Of a stretch of 64,000 nucleotides of DNA, positions 24,542 to 33,337 are shown in pieces. A program made the position numbers and the translations under genes. The notes under the pieces are model-generated. The model did not search any database. It was not told where the DNA came from and saw only the letters and a program-made list of their open reading frames with translations. The stretch's first letter is position 1. Each line of letters opens with the position of its first letter. This stretch comes from Merdimmobilis hominis (lineage in GTDB: Bacteria > Bacillota > Clostridia > Oscillospirales > Ruminococcaceae): NCBI RefSeq assembly GCF_021109255.1, contig NZ_JAJODG010000002.1; one strand, written 5' to 3'.

Positions 24542-24907
24542 ATGGACGAAACTTTGACATACGACGAGTTCCGGGAAAAGGTGAGCAGTATCATTCTCAC
24601 TCCCGGCGGGAACTGCCCGGTAACCCCGGTGGTGCAGATGCTGCAAGGAAAGTGGAAGCTACAGATTATCTATGACCTTTGTATCAAAGAGCCCCTGCGG
24701 TTCGGCGAGCTGAAGAAAAGGTTGGATGGAATCACAAACACGACCCTTTCCAATGCGCTGCGGGAGCTGGAAGAGGACGGGTTAGTCCATCGGGAACAGT
24801 TCAATGAAATTCCGCCCCATGTGGAATACTCCCTGACGGAAAAGGGCAGGGATCTGCTCCCCATCTTTTACGCCATCGCCAAATGGGGGCTGAAATACAT
24901 CTTTTAA
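24542..24907 (+). CDS. HxlR-family transcriptional regulator
   Basis: 121 residues. The winged helix is typical: CPVTPVVQMLQGKWKLQIIYDLCIKEPLRFGELKKRL (residues 24-60), then ITNTTLSNALRELEEDGLVHREQFNEIPPHVEYSLTEKG. The single Cys near the start of the domain is in the place used for thiol sensing in HypR/YodB-type members. ATG 24542 follows GGGAGGGATGG. It probably senses electrophiles or oxidants and controls the divergent Cys-rich gene. Confidence 0.88.
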   Translation: MDETLTYDEFREKVSSIILTPGGNCPVTPVVQMLQGKWKLQIIYDLCIKEPLRFGELKKRLDGITNTTLSNALRELEEDGLVHREQFNEIPPHVEYSLTEKGRDLLPIFYAIAKWGLKYIF

Positions 24908-24991
24908 AATTTAGCGTGTTATAGCCGGAAAAGGTTCCGGTGCCCCGGCAGGGAATCCGAAAAAATCGAGGAAAACCGACAAAACTTTCCA

Positions 24992-25020
24992 TTGCTATCT
25001 CGATCAAATGTTCGTATAAT
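24992..25020 (+). promoter_or_regulatory. dinB promoter with LexA/SOS box
   Basis: TTGCTA (24992-24997), 17-bp spacer, TATAAT (25015-25020). The spacer contains CGATCAAATGTTCG (25001-25014), 12 of 14 matches to the Gram-positive LexA box CGAACATATGTTCG. Confidence 0.75.
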
Positions 25021-25053
25021 AGGAGTAGAAAACATTTGTTTGAGGTGAGAGGT

Positions 25054-26322
25054 TTGGAACGGATCATTTTGCACAGCGACCTCAATTGTTTTTACGCATC
25101 GGTGGAGATGTTATACCATCCAGAGTACCGGGATAAACCCATGGCGGTGTCGGGGGACCCGGATCAGCGCCATGGCATCATCCTGACCGCCAATTACCTG
25201 GCCAAGGCCCGAGGGGTACGCACCGGGGAGGCCATCTGGCAGGCCCGGCAGAAATGCCCAAGCCTGGTGACGGTGCCGCCGGATTACAGCCGGTACCTGC
25301 GGTTTTCCCAGATGGCCCGGAAAATCTATGGGGATTACACCGACCAGATCGAACCCTTTGGCATCGATGAAGCTTGGCTGGACGTCACCGCCACTCCTGG
25401 GGTGGGGGACGGGAAAGCTCTTGCGGATGAAATCCGGGGGAGGATTTGGCGGGAATTGGGGATCACCGCAAGCATTGGGGTGTCCTTCAACAAGGTGTTT
25501 GCCAAGATTGGCAGCGATTACAAAAAGCCGGATGCCACCACCCTCATCACCCGGGAGAATTACCGGGAGATCGTCTGGCCCCTGCCAGTGGGGGACCTCT
25601 TGTATGTGGGGCCGGCCACCCGGGCCAAATTGGAGGGCAAGGGGATTTACACCATCGGGGCGTTGGCTCAGACCCCGCCGGAGCGGTTGAGCAGCTGGCT
25701 GGGCAAATGGGGCCGGATGCTGTGGGTGTTTGCGGGTGGGTTAGATCATTCCCCGGTAACCCGGATGGGGGAGGAAGCGGCCATCCAGTCGGTGGGAAAC
25801 TCCTGCACCACGCCCCGGGATTTGGAGAGCGACGAGGATGTGCGGATGACCTTGTACATCCTCTCGGACAGCGTGGCCGCCAGGCTGCGGGAACAGGGGC
25901 TGCGGGGCCGGACAGTCAGCCTGTCCATTCGGGACAACATGCTGGCCTCCTTCACCCGGCAAAAAAAGTTGCCAGATCCCACCTGCCTCACGGAGGAAAT
26001 TGCCGGGGAAGCTTTTGCCCTCTTTCAGAAGAACTACCGGTGGGAGCGGGGAATCCGTTCTATTGGGGTATCCGTGTCGGATCTGAGCAGCCGCAGTGAG
26101 CCCCTCCAGCTGGATTTGTTGGGGAAACAACTCCGCCGGGAGGAGCGGGAAGCCTTGGAGGATGCCATGGATCACCTGCGTCGGCGATATGGGAACCAAT
26201 GTGTCCGGCGGGGCGTGACCCTATCCGACGCTCAGTTTGCCGGGATGGACCCCAAAAGGGAGCACGTTATCCACCCGGTGGGATTTATCCCGGCGGGGGG
26301 TAAGGTGGGAGGTGGCTTTTAA
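25054..26322 (+). CDS. dinB: Y-family DNA polymerase (DinB/UvrX type)
   Basis: 422 residues. Catalytic motifs HSDLNCFYASVE (residues 5-16) and FGIDEAWLDVT (about 105-115), the helix-hairpin-helix YVGPATRAKLEGKGI, and the little-finger domain from about 240. It is an error-prone translesion polymerase. The start is TTG 25054 after GAGGTGAGAGG. An SOS box overlaps the promoter, so it is expected to be DNA-damage inducible. It overlaps the following small gene by one base (TAATG). Confidence 0.93.
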   Translation: MERIILHSDLNCFYASVEMLYHPEYRDKPMAVSGDPDQRHGIILTANYLAKARGVRTGEAIWQARQKCPSLVTVPPDYSRYLRFSQMARKIYGDYTDQIEPFGIDEAWLDVTATPGVGDGKALADEIRGRIWRELGITASIGVSFNKVFAKIGSDYKKPDATTLITRENYREIVWPLPVGDLLYVGPATRAKLEGKGIYTIGALAQTPPERLSSWLGKWGRMLWVFAGGLDHSPVTRMGEEAAIQSVGNSCTTPRDLESDEDVRMTLYILSDSVAARLREQGLRGRTVSLSIRDNMLASFTRQKKLPDPTCLTEEIAGEAFALFQKNYRWERGIRSIGVSVSDLSSRSEPLQLDLLGKQLRREEREALEDAMDHLRRRYGNQCVRRGVTLSDAQFAGMDPKREHVIHPVGFIPAGGKVGGGF

Positions 26323-26573
26323 TGCGAAAAGTGTTTGTGGATGTGTTAGCCCGCCACGATGCCCAGGGGCAGACAACTCCCTTGCTGGTGGTGTGGGAAG
26401 ATGGCCGGAAATTTGAGATCGACCGGGTGCTGGATATCCGTCCAGCTGCCAGCCGAAAAGTGGGCGGGGCGGGAATCCGGTATTTGGTGCGGATCGGCCG
26501 CCATGAGACTGTCCTCTTTGAAGAGGAGGGCCGCTGGTTTGTAGAGGGGAAGGATGCCCCGGAGAGGGAATGA
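26322..26573 (+). CDS. Small DinB-linked protein
   Basis: 83 residues, translationally coupled to dinB. Beta-rich: VFVDVLARHDAQGQTTPLLVVWEDG, KFEIDRVLDIRPAAS, GIRYLVRIGRHETVLFEEEGRWFVE. Small proteins of this type commonly follow Y-family polymerase genes in Firmicutes, which suggests a role with the polymerase; no activity is known. A degenerate copy of its C-terminal codons occurs at 28380-28440. Confidence 0.8.
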   Translation: MRKVFVDVLARHDAQGQTTPLLVVWEDGRKFEIDRVLDIRPAASRKVGGAGIRYLVRIGRHETVLFEEEGRWFVEGKDAPERE

Positions 26574-26581
26574 TAGAAAAG

Positions 26582-26620
26582 AAAGGCCCGTCTAGGCGAT
26601 ATCACCTAGACGGGCCTTTT
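26582..26620 (+). terminator. Terminator of the dinB operon
   Basis: AAAGGCCCGTCTAGG / CCTAGACGGGCCTTTT. Confidence 0.9.
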
Positions 26621-26964
26621 CACCGTCAAAATGGGTGTGGCGCACAACAGCAAAAATACAAGACGGTTTCTAAACTTCTCCAGTTGGTTTGCCGCGGAGG
26701 AAGGGGCCAACCGTAGACGCCGTGAGCCAAAGGCCCCCAAGGGTGAAACCGGACTTGGGCGAGATGGGGGATTTTGCAATTTTTTCTTTCTATCGTTTTG
26801 TGGATGAGCGATAGAAAAAGATGCCATTGAGGTGCAAAAGTCATGGAGATTGAAATAACCCTACCAATAAACTGGTGGGAGACAATCCTCAATTTTTCGC
26901 CAAATTTCCCCAATAGCATAGTATACAGTGAACCGAATCCGGTTCGGAAAGGAGTCCATGAATC
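26621..26964. other. Intergenic region ahead of the vWA gene
   Basis: No gene seen. It contains a TATACA-like -10 region near 26920 and a CCGAATCCGGTTCGG dyad (26934-26948) just before the ribosome binding site AAAGGAG. Confidence 0.5.
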
Positions 26965-28341
26965 ATGGGCGTTACAAATTCCAATAAGCAGATTAGCACC
27001 CAATATATTGAGTGCGACGGCACTTTTGAAGTCCTTCTTGCTTTGACAGCAGCACCCGATATTGTATCTCATCCAACAGATATTGTGCTGATCCTCGACC
27101 GCTCCGGCAGCATGGCGGGAAGCCCTTTGGCCAACTTAAAAAGTGGGGCGAAAAAGTTTATTGACATCATCGAAGAAGCTACGGACGGCACCCCAGACGG
27201 CATGATTGGTTCTGGCAGCCGAATTGGTATAGTCAGTTTTGCCTCTACGGCAACTCAGAACACCCAGCTTATCACCTCGGTAGCGGATTTGAAAAATGCG
27301 ATAGACAGTTTGTCCGCCGGCGGGAACACCAACCATGCAGATGCATTTACCAAGGCTACGGAGATGTTCGACCCTGCATCGGGCAATGCCAAGGTCATGG
27401 TGATGTTCACCGACGGCCAAACCACGACCGGCGGTGACCCCAGCCCCGTAGCGGCTGCTGCCCGGGCACAAGGCATAATCATTTACTGCATCGGTTTGAT
27501 CGGGTCCGATGGGATTGACGTCTCAGTCTTAAACGATTGGGCGACCGATCCAGACGCCTCCCATGTGGCGGTGACCCCCGACGATGCAGAGCTGGAAGAC
27601 CTGTTTGAAGATCTTGCGGCCAATATCACCAAACCCGGTGCCACCAACATTGTTATCAATGAAACGGTGTCCTCCGATTTCCGCATTCTCAGCCTTATGG
27701 CCCCAACAAAAGGCTCTGCTAATTTGACAGGGCCTACCACCATCCGTTGGACAATCGACGAACTGGGGGTATCCGCCAGCGAAGGTGCGACTTTGGAGTT
27801 CACGGTACAGCATGTTGGCCAGGATTCCGGAATTAAGACCGTCAACGCCTCTATTGAGTATACAGATACGGAGGGCAATGTTGTAACCTTCCCTTCCCCC
27901 ACAATTGAAGTGGAGTGTGGGAGGGTGGTCATCCCGGAGGCATGCCCGATCCCAGTGGACGTCACCATCGGGGGCTGTGAAGATTCCGTTGTCATTGATG
28001 CAGGGGATTCTTATTTGGAATCCCAAGGTAGGATCTTACAGCTGGATGTCAATTTAAAGAATGTTTGCCCCAACAAGAGGGTGGCGTTGGCAGTACTGCT
28101 CACCGAAGTGGATGCCAACGGCGATGAACACTCCCGGGGCATGAAAACCTTCACCATTCCTGCACACACAGCGCCCACTTGCCGCGATGTTTTGGTGCGC
28201 TGCATCAAATTTGTTTTGCCTGAGGATTTGGATGTCTCTGGAGGCACTCCCCTGGCGATGTGCAATCCCCGCAATTTAAAAGTGCGTTTTATCGCCCACA
28301 ACATCGATTCGGATTTCCAGTGCTGTGAATTGGTACTGTAA
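26965..28341 (+). CDS. von Willebrand factor A domain protein
   Basis: 458 residues. The vWA domain spans about residues 35-225, with the MIDAS motif DRSGSMAGSP, a Thr (SAGGNTNHAD) and Asp (MFTDGQT) completing the metal site. A beta-sandwich (about 230-320) and a Cys-rich C-terminal part (CPIPVDVTIGGC..., CCELVL) follow. There is no signal peptide or anchor. ATG 26965 follows AAAGGAG; an ATG at 26958 is out of frame. Secreted or spore-surface adhesins of this architecture are common in clostridia; the ligand is unknown. Confidence 0.85.
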   Translation: MGVTNSNKQISTQYIECDGTFEVLLALTAAPDIVSHPTDIVLILDRSGSMAGSPLANLKSGAKKFIDIIEEATDGTPDGMIGSGSRIGIVSFASTATQNTQLITSVADLKNAIDSLSAGGNTNHADAFTKATEMFDPASGNAKVMVMFTDGQTTTGGDPSPVAAAARAQGIIIYCIGLIGSDGIDVSVLNDWATDPDASHVAVTPDDAELEDLFEDLAANITKPGATNIVINETVSSDFRILSLMAPTKGSANLTGPTTIRWTIDELGVSASEGATLEFTVQHVGQDSGIKTVNASIEYTDTEGNVVTFPSPTIEVECGRVVIPEACPIPVDVTIGGCEDSVVIDAGDSYLESQGRILQLDVNLKNVCPNKRVALAVLLTEVDANGDEHSRGMKTFTIPAHTAPTCRDVLVRCIKFVLPEDLDVSGGTPLAMCNPRNLKVRFIAHNIDSDFQCCELVL

Positions 28342-28379
28342 GAAGAACAGAAGGCTATGTCAAAGAGCCCGAGATGTTC

Positions 28380-28440
28380 TCTCTAAAAAGAAGGCTACTA
28401 GGTTTGTAGAGAGTAAGGATGCTGCGGGACGGGAATCCCA
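28380..28440 (+). pseudogene. Degenerate copy of the DinB-linked gene's 3' end
   Basis: TTTGTAGAG..AAGGATGC..CGG...GGGAAT repeats the end of the 83-residue gene at 26529-26571. In that frame the residues RFVESKDAAGRE mirror RWFVEGKDAPERE. No start or upstream part is left. It is directly followed by a terminator, as the intact gene is. Confidence 0.6.
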
Positions 28441-31400
28441 TAGATAACCTGTTGCTGAATGAAGAAGAGAAGGCCCCCTGTCAGGCTCTGTTACCTGACT
28501 GGGGGCTTTCCCTTGCTATGTTAGATGTAAAAGCACATCCCCACAAAGAAGGGAGCTTGGGCTGGGATTACTATACCACCCGGTTTCAATTGGGGGGCAA
28601 AACCTTCGAGGGAATCATCAATATAGCCAACTCACCCAATGGCAGAGTGTTTTATGACATCACAAAAATAAGAGAGATTCCCGGCGCGTATGGGATGCCG
28701 TCCACCCCTGTGGCGACTGTCACACCCATATCCGAGAATCTCTCCACCCCAAGAGTACCACAACTGGGGGAGAAGGTCAATGGGGAGGGACAGCGTGCCC
28801 CCCTCAAGCTGCGGGAGACCGACGGAAGGCCGGGCCTGGTGAGGGATGCCCTCTCCCGCCGGTGGGATACCCGGATGCGCCGGGATGTCGATGCTGCGGC
28901 AAAGCTGGCGAATGTCAGCGTGGTGGTGGAGGAGGATATGGGGGATCTGGACGGCCTCTATGATGGCCGGACCAATACCCTGCATATCTCCGCCAAGGCC
29001 CAGAACCCATTGAGGGTGGTGATTACCCACGAGATCACCCACGCCATGAAAACCTCCAACCCGGCGGGATACCGAGAACTGCAATCCGCCGCGTTTCAGA
29101 TGATGCAGGAGACCGGGGACCTGGAGCGGGTCAGCGCCATGCTGGGGGAGAGCTATGGGGAGATGACCCAGGACGAGCTCAACGAAGAGCTGGTCGCCCA
29201 CTTTATGCAGAACACTATGGAGGACATCGGCCAGTTTGAGCGGCTGATCGGGGTCAACCGCAATGTGGCCCAACGGCTGCTGGACGCCCTGGACAACTTC
29301 CTGCGGCGCAATGCCATCCACTGGAACGATGGGGAAGACAGGACCGCCGGGGTGTGGAGCAGCTACACCTACCACGACCTGGAGGAAGTGCGGGAGAAAT
29401 GGGCGGCCTGCCTGCGTGGGGCCGACCCCAACGCCCCGGGGCGGGACGTGGTGCGGAAGCTGTTTGGAGGCGAGATGGCAGCGGAAGCCCCGATAGATGG
29501 GATGTACCAGGCCAAAGAGCTGCAAGGGCAGACCCAGCAGGAGGTGTGGAACCAAACGGGCTGGCTGCAAGGCAAAGATGGGCGCTGGCGGTTTGAGATC
29601 GATGACAGCGGCGCGCAGCTGGACCTGACCAAAGCCGGGCCCGGCGCCACCCTCAAAGATGTGCTCTACCACCCGGAGCTGTTCCGCCAATACCCACAGC
29701 TTGGGGAGGTGGCGGTGAAGTTTCAGCCACTGCCCGATTCGAACACGCTGGCCCGTTACAACAGCCGGAACAACACCATCACCTTTAACACCCAGCCCAA
29801 GGCAAACCCCAGCCACACCCCGTTGGAAGTCACCCTTCACGAGGTCCAGCACGCCATCCAGGCGGAGGAAGGGTTTGCAAGGGGTGGAGATTTGCGGAGT
29901 GCTAGGAACTATAAAATTGAACAATTGCGTAATCTAGCTGAGCATATGCCAGAGTATCAAGAACTTCCGTCCATAGATGCTAAGGATGCCTTCTTGTATG
30001 ATCTTTTTTTAAATACTACACCGATAAGGACAGAAAAAGCGGCACAACAGAGAGCATATGGTGAGTTAATGGGGGAGCAAGAAGCCAGCGAAGTGATGCT
30101 CCGCAAAGATTACTCCCCCCAAGAACGGCGACAGAAAGCACCCCACCAGTATAGTGACCCTTTAGTGGTACTCCAGGATGGAACGCTTGTCCTTGACGAC
30201 GATGCTGACTTCCTCTATGATGAAGGTATCAATCGAGGAGGAGTGGATACAGATGGCGTTGACACCAGAGGAGAAAAAACGGTTAGAGTATCTGGACAGC
30301 TTGTTCAAAGAGAAGGAAGAGGCAGCGATGGAAGAGTACCCCTTCTACGACAACGAGGAGGAGGGATTGGACAGGGAAATGAAGATATTTTACAACAGCT
30401 TTCCAGGGTTGACCGAGGAGGAAGTTCGAAAACTAGATTGGGAACGGGCTCTTCTTCTATCTCGCAGGCACGAAAAATAGCCTCCCCCTCCCGCCAAATC
30501 GCGCCGGAGCTGATCGAGAAGTACCGGGCCATCCCCAAAGGGGAACACCCTGCCAACGACGTGCAGGTGCCGGCGGCCACCGGGGAAGGGCAGCGCACCC
30601 GGCAGACCGTCCGCACGGCGCTGGAAAGCCCCCATGCCGACGCCCGGCTCATGGAGCAGACGGAGCAGAAGCTGCGCCAGGGCCTCCTCTCCTATAAACC
30701 CATCAGCAACGCGGAGGCGCTGCAAAAGGCCAACCAGACCCTGGAAACCGAGGGGTATGACCGTGCCCTGGGCCGGTTTTCTGGGGCCATCGGGGGAGAG
30801 ACCGCGGGGGGAGCGCCCACCGGCCGCACCGACAAATACACCATCGCCTTGGGGGAGCGGCTTTTGGCGGAGGCCCAGAACCGTGGGGACACCAAAGCGG
30901 CCATGGACATCCTCTCCCAGCTGGCGGTGGAGGCCACCGTTTCCGGCCAGAACGTCCAGGCCATTTCCATGCTCAAGCGGATGGGCCCCCAAGGGGAGCT
31001 GCTGACCCTCCAAGCGGCGGTTAACCGGCTCAACAACGAACTCGGCAAGAAACAGGCCCAGCAGCGGCAGAAAAACGGGGAGCAGATCGCCCAGCTGGAA
31101 GCCCAGAAGGGGACCGCCCTCAACCAATTGCAGATCGACCAGCTTAACCGGGAGATCGCAAAGCTGTCCGGGGAGATCACCCTGCCCCAGGAAGCGGCGG
31201 CGGACATCCTGTCCCAAACCTCCCCCAAGGGGCTGGAAGAGGCGGTGGAGCGGGCCTATATCCAGGTGGCCAAGCAGGTCCCCGCCGATTGGCTCACCAA
31301 GTGGAACGCCCTGCGGTATATGTCCATGCTCACCAACCCAACTACCCATATCCGCAACATCTTGGGCAACGCCGCCTTCTACCCGGTGGTGCAGCTGAAA

Positions 31401-33293
31401 AACCTGGTGAAGATCCCCCTGGAACAGTCCGCCCAAAAGCTGATGCCCAAGTATGCGGGGGACCCGACGGCGGCGGTGCTCAACCGGGGGAACAAGACCG
31501 ACCGGGGTTATTTGCAGATGGCGGCGGAGAGCTTCCAGGAGAACCAGAAGGTGCTGAAGGCCGGGGGGAAGTACAACCCCAGCGACCTGATCCGCCAGCA
31601 CCAGACGGTGTTTGACGGCAAACTCTTGGGCTTGGACACCCCCTTCACCAATAACGCATTCACCCAGGCGATGGGGAAAACTATGGAGGCCATCCGCAAG
31701 GCCAACGGCGGTGCTTTGGAGGCGGAGGACCTGTGGTTCCTGCGGTCCAACTATGAGACAGCCTTTGCCCAGGTGCTCAAAGCCAACGACTACCAGAGCC
31801 AAAACCCCGCCCGGCAGAAGGAGATCCTCAAAAACGCCCAGCAGTGGGCCAGCGAGGAAGCGTGGCGGGCCACCTACCGGGACGCCAGCAAATTCGCTGA
31901 CGCCCTCAGCCAGTTCAGCCGCACCAACCCGGTGACCAACCTGCTCATCGAGGGGGTCGCCCCCTTTAAGAAAACCCCGGTGAACATCCTAAAGCGAGGG
32001 GTCAACTACAGCCCGGCGGGGATCTTGGCCGGGGTCTATAACCTAAACCAGGCGGTCCGCACCGGCAAGGTGGATGCCGCCCACGCCCTGGACCAGCTGG
32101 CCAGCGGCCTCACCGGTTCCGGCATTATGGCTTTGGGGTTCTTCCTCTCCAAGCTGGGGCTCTTTACCGGCGGGGCGGAGGAGGACAAAAAGAAGGAGGC
32201 CTACGACCGGCAGGTCTCCGGCTGGCAGCCTTACGCCCTCAGGCTGGGGGATGCCACCTATACATTGGACTGGCTGGCCCCCACCAGCTTGCCGTTTTTC
32301 ACCGGCGTCGCTTTGCAGCAGGAGCTGGAACAGGGTTCCCTGGGCCCGGAAGCAGCCTGGGAGGCAGTTCTGTCCCTGACCAACCCCATGGTGGAGATGT
32401 CCATGCTCTCCGGCCTGGACCGGGCCATCCAGTCGGCCAGTTACGCCCAGAACAACGGGGGCAATGCCATCCAGGCCTTCGCCGTCTCGGCGGCGGAGAG
32501 CTACTTCGGCCAGGCGTTCCCCACCGCCTTTGGGCGGGTCAACCGCATCCTGGACGGCACCCAGCGCAACACCTATTACAAAGACAAAAACAGCCTGGTT
32601 CCCGGCGATTTGCAGGCGGCCTTCCGGTCGACTGTTTTACAAAAGGGAATCCCCGGGGGGAGCAAGTACATCGAGCCCAAGCTGGACGTCTGGGGCCGGG
32701 AGCAGAAGGCCCCCTTGGGGGAGCGGGTCATTGAGAACTTGGTTTCCCCCGGCTATTATTCCAAGTCCAAACAGGACAAGGTGGACAAAGAGGTGCTTCG
32801 CCTCTACCACAAGCTGGGGGACAACGGGGTAATCCCCAACGCATCCCCTCAGAAGTATATCCAGAGGGATGGCAAGCGCCACGACTTCTCCGCCAAGGAG
32901 TACACCGCTTACACCCGGGAGCGGGGGCAGCAGTCCCACCAGATCCTGGAGGATTTCCTGGGCAGCCGGGAGTGGAAGAAGCTCTCCGACCGGGAGAAGG
33001 CGGCCATGGTGGAGAAAGCCTATGACCTGGCCGACGAGCTGGGCCGGAAAAAGGCGGTACGCAGTTACCAGTACGACAGAGCCACGGCCAAAGCGGTGGA
33101 GACCTGCAAACAGGCGGGCATTGCCTATGGGGAATATCTGCTGGCCAAACAGGCAGCTGACCAAAACGGCAACGGCAGCGTCACCAAGGACGAGGCCAAA
33201 ACCTACCTGGACTCCCGAAGCGACCTGCGAAAATCCCAGAAAGCGAGCCTGTTCAGCGCCTTTTCCACCGCCAAGCAAAACCCCTATCAATAA
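28419..33293 (+). CDS. Large polyvalent-type protein (LPD3, zincin, LPD23 and LPD38-like modules), 5'-truncated mosaic
   Basis: One open frame of 1624 codons. Modules: an LPD3-like segment (LGWDYYTTRFQLGGKTFEG, YDITKI; residues ~45-90); a zincin-like domain with HEITH (204-208); an LPD23-like domain (WRFEIDD..., DVLYHPELF, HEVQH 474-478); a low-complexity Gly/Arg/Ser stretch (~610-690); a helical region; an LPD38-like domain opening with TNPTTHIRNILGN (~970); and an EF-hand-like DQNGNGSVTKDE (~1582). Such polyvalent proteins are made by phages and conjugative elements and are thought to be injected with the DNA to defeat host defences. The first ~30 codons run through an older terminator and no ribosome binding site supports a later ATG (28519), so the original N-terminus is probably lost. 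No phage structural genes adjoin it. Confidence 0.7.
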   Translation: MLRDGNPIDNLLLNEEEKAPCQALLPDWGLSLAMLDVKAHPHKEGSLGWDYYTTRFQLGGKTFEGIINIANSPNGRVFYDITKIREIPGAYGMPSTPVATVTPISENLSTPRVPQLGEKVNGEGQRAPLKLRETDGRPGLVRDALSRRWDTRMRRDVDAAAKLANVSVVVEEDMGDLDGLYDGRTNTLHISAKAQNPLRVVITHEITHAMKTSNPAGYRELQSAAFQMMQETGDLERVSAMLGESYGEMTQDELNEELVAHFMQNTMEDIGQFERLIGVNRNVAQRLLDALDNFLRRNAIHWNDGEDRTAGVWSSYTYHDLEEVREKWAACLRGADPNAPGRDVVRKLFGGEMAAEAPIDGMYQAKELQGQTQQEVWNQTGWLQGKDGRWRFEIDDSGAQLDLTKAGPGATLKDVLYHPELFRQYPQLGEVAVKFQPLPDSNTLARYNSRNNTITFNTQPKANPSHTPLEVTLHEVQHAIQAEEGFARGGDLRSARNYKIEQLRNLAEHMPEYQELPSIDAKDAFLYDLFLNTTPIRTEKAAQQRAYGELMGEQEASEVMLRKDYSPQERRQKAPHQYSDPLVVLQDGTLVLDDDADFLYDEGINRGGVDTDGVDTRGEKTVRVSGQLVQREGRGSDGRVPLLRQRGGGIGQGNEDILQQLSRVDRGGSSKTRLGTGSSSISQARKIASPSRQIAPELIEKYRAIPKGEHPANDVQVPAATGEGQRTRQTVRTALESPHADARLMEQTEQKLRQGLLSYKPISNAEALQKANQTLETEGYDRALGRFSGAIGGETAGGAPTGRTDKYTIALGERLLAEAQNRGDTKAAMDILSQLAVEATVSGQNVQAISMLKRMGPQGELLTLQAAVNRLNNELGKKQAQQRQKNGEQIAQLEAQKGTALNQLQIDQLNREIAKLSGEITLPQEAAADILSQTSPKGLEEAVERAYIQVAKQVPADWLTKWNALRYMSMLTNPTTHIRNILGNAAFYPVVQLKNLVKIPLEQSAQKLMPKYAGDPTAAVLNRGNKTDRGYLQMAAESFQENQKVLKAGGKYNPSDLIRQHQTVFDGKLLGLDTPFTNNAFTQAMGKTMEAIRKANGGALEAEDLWFLRSNYETAFAQVLKANDYQSQNPARQKEILKNAQQWASEEAWRATYRDASKFADALSQFSRTNPVTNLLIEGVAPFKKTPVNILKRGVNYSPAGILAGVYNLNQAVRTGKVDAAHALDQLASGLTGSGIMALGFFLSKLGLFTGGAEEDKKKEAYDRQVSGWQPYALRLGDATYTLDWLAPTSLPFFTGVALQQELEQGSLGPEAAWEAVLSLTNPMVEMSMLSGLDRAIQSASYAQNNGGNAIQAFAVSAAESYFGQAFPTAFGRVNRILDGTQRNTYYKDKNSLVPGDLQAAFRSTVLQKGIPGGSKYIEPKLDVWGREQKAPLGERVIENLVSPGYYSKSKQDKVDKEVLRLYHKLGDNGVIPNASPQKYIQRDGKRHDFSAKEYTAYTRERGQQSHQILEDFLGSREWKKLSDREKAAMVEKAYDLADELGRKKAVRSYQYDRATAKAVETCKQAGIAYGEYLLAKQAADQNGNGSVTKDEAKTYLDSRSDLRKSQKASLFSAFSTAKQNPYQ
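28471..28513 (+). terminator. Terminator hairpin inside the 5' part of the polyvalent ORF
   Basis: GGCCCCCTGTCAGG / CCTGACTGGGGGC followed by TTTCCCTT. It matches the hairpin at 4989-5028. Confidence 0.65.
30253..30480 (+). CDS. Nested small gene, 75 residues, in another frame of the polyvalent ORF
   Basis: ATG 30253 lies eight bases after AGGAGGAG (30237-30244). The product is acidic and helical (MALTPEEKKRLEYLDSLF..., FYNSFPGLTEEEVRKLDWER) and ends at TAG 30480. In the same stretch the long frame encodes only Gly/Arg/Ser-rich low-complexity sequence, typical of a shadow frame. So this is likely the true coding frame here. Not recognised. Confidence 0.6.
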   Translation: MALTPEEKKRLEYLDSLFKEKEEAAMEEYPFYDNEEEGLDREMKIFYNSFPGLTEEEVRKLDWERALLLSRRHEK

Positions 33294-33296
33294 CAA

Positions 33297-33337
33297 AAAA
33301 GCCCCGCCTCTCCACAATCGGAAGGGCGGGGTATTGT
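33297..33337. terminator. Convergent terminator after the polyvalent ORF
   Basis: GCCCCGCC / GGGCGGGGT, with an A-run on the left serving the minus strand. Confidence 0.75.

Noticed and set aside
24940..25053. Upstream ATG extension of dinB by 38 codons
   Set aside because: It would place the start upstream of the promoter and LexA box; the polymerase motif begins right after TTG 25054.
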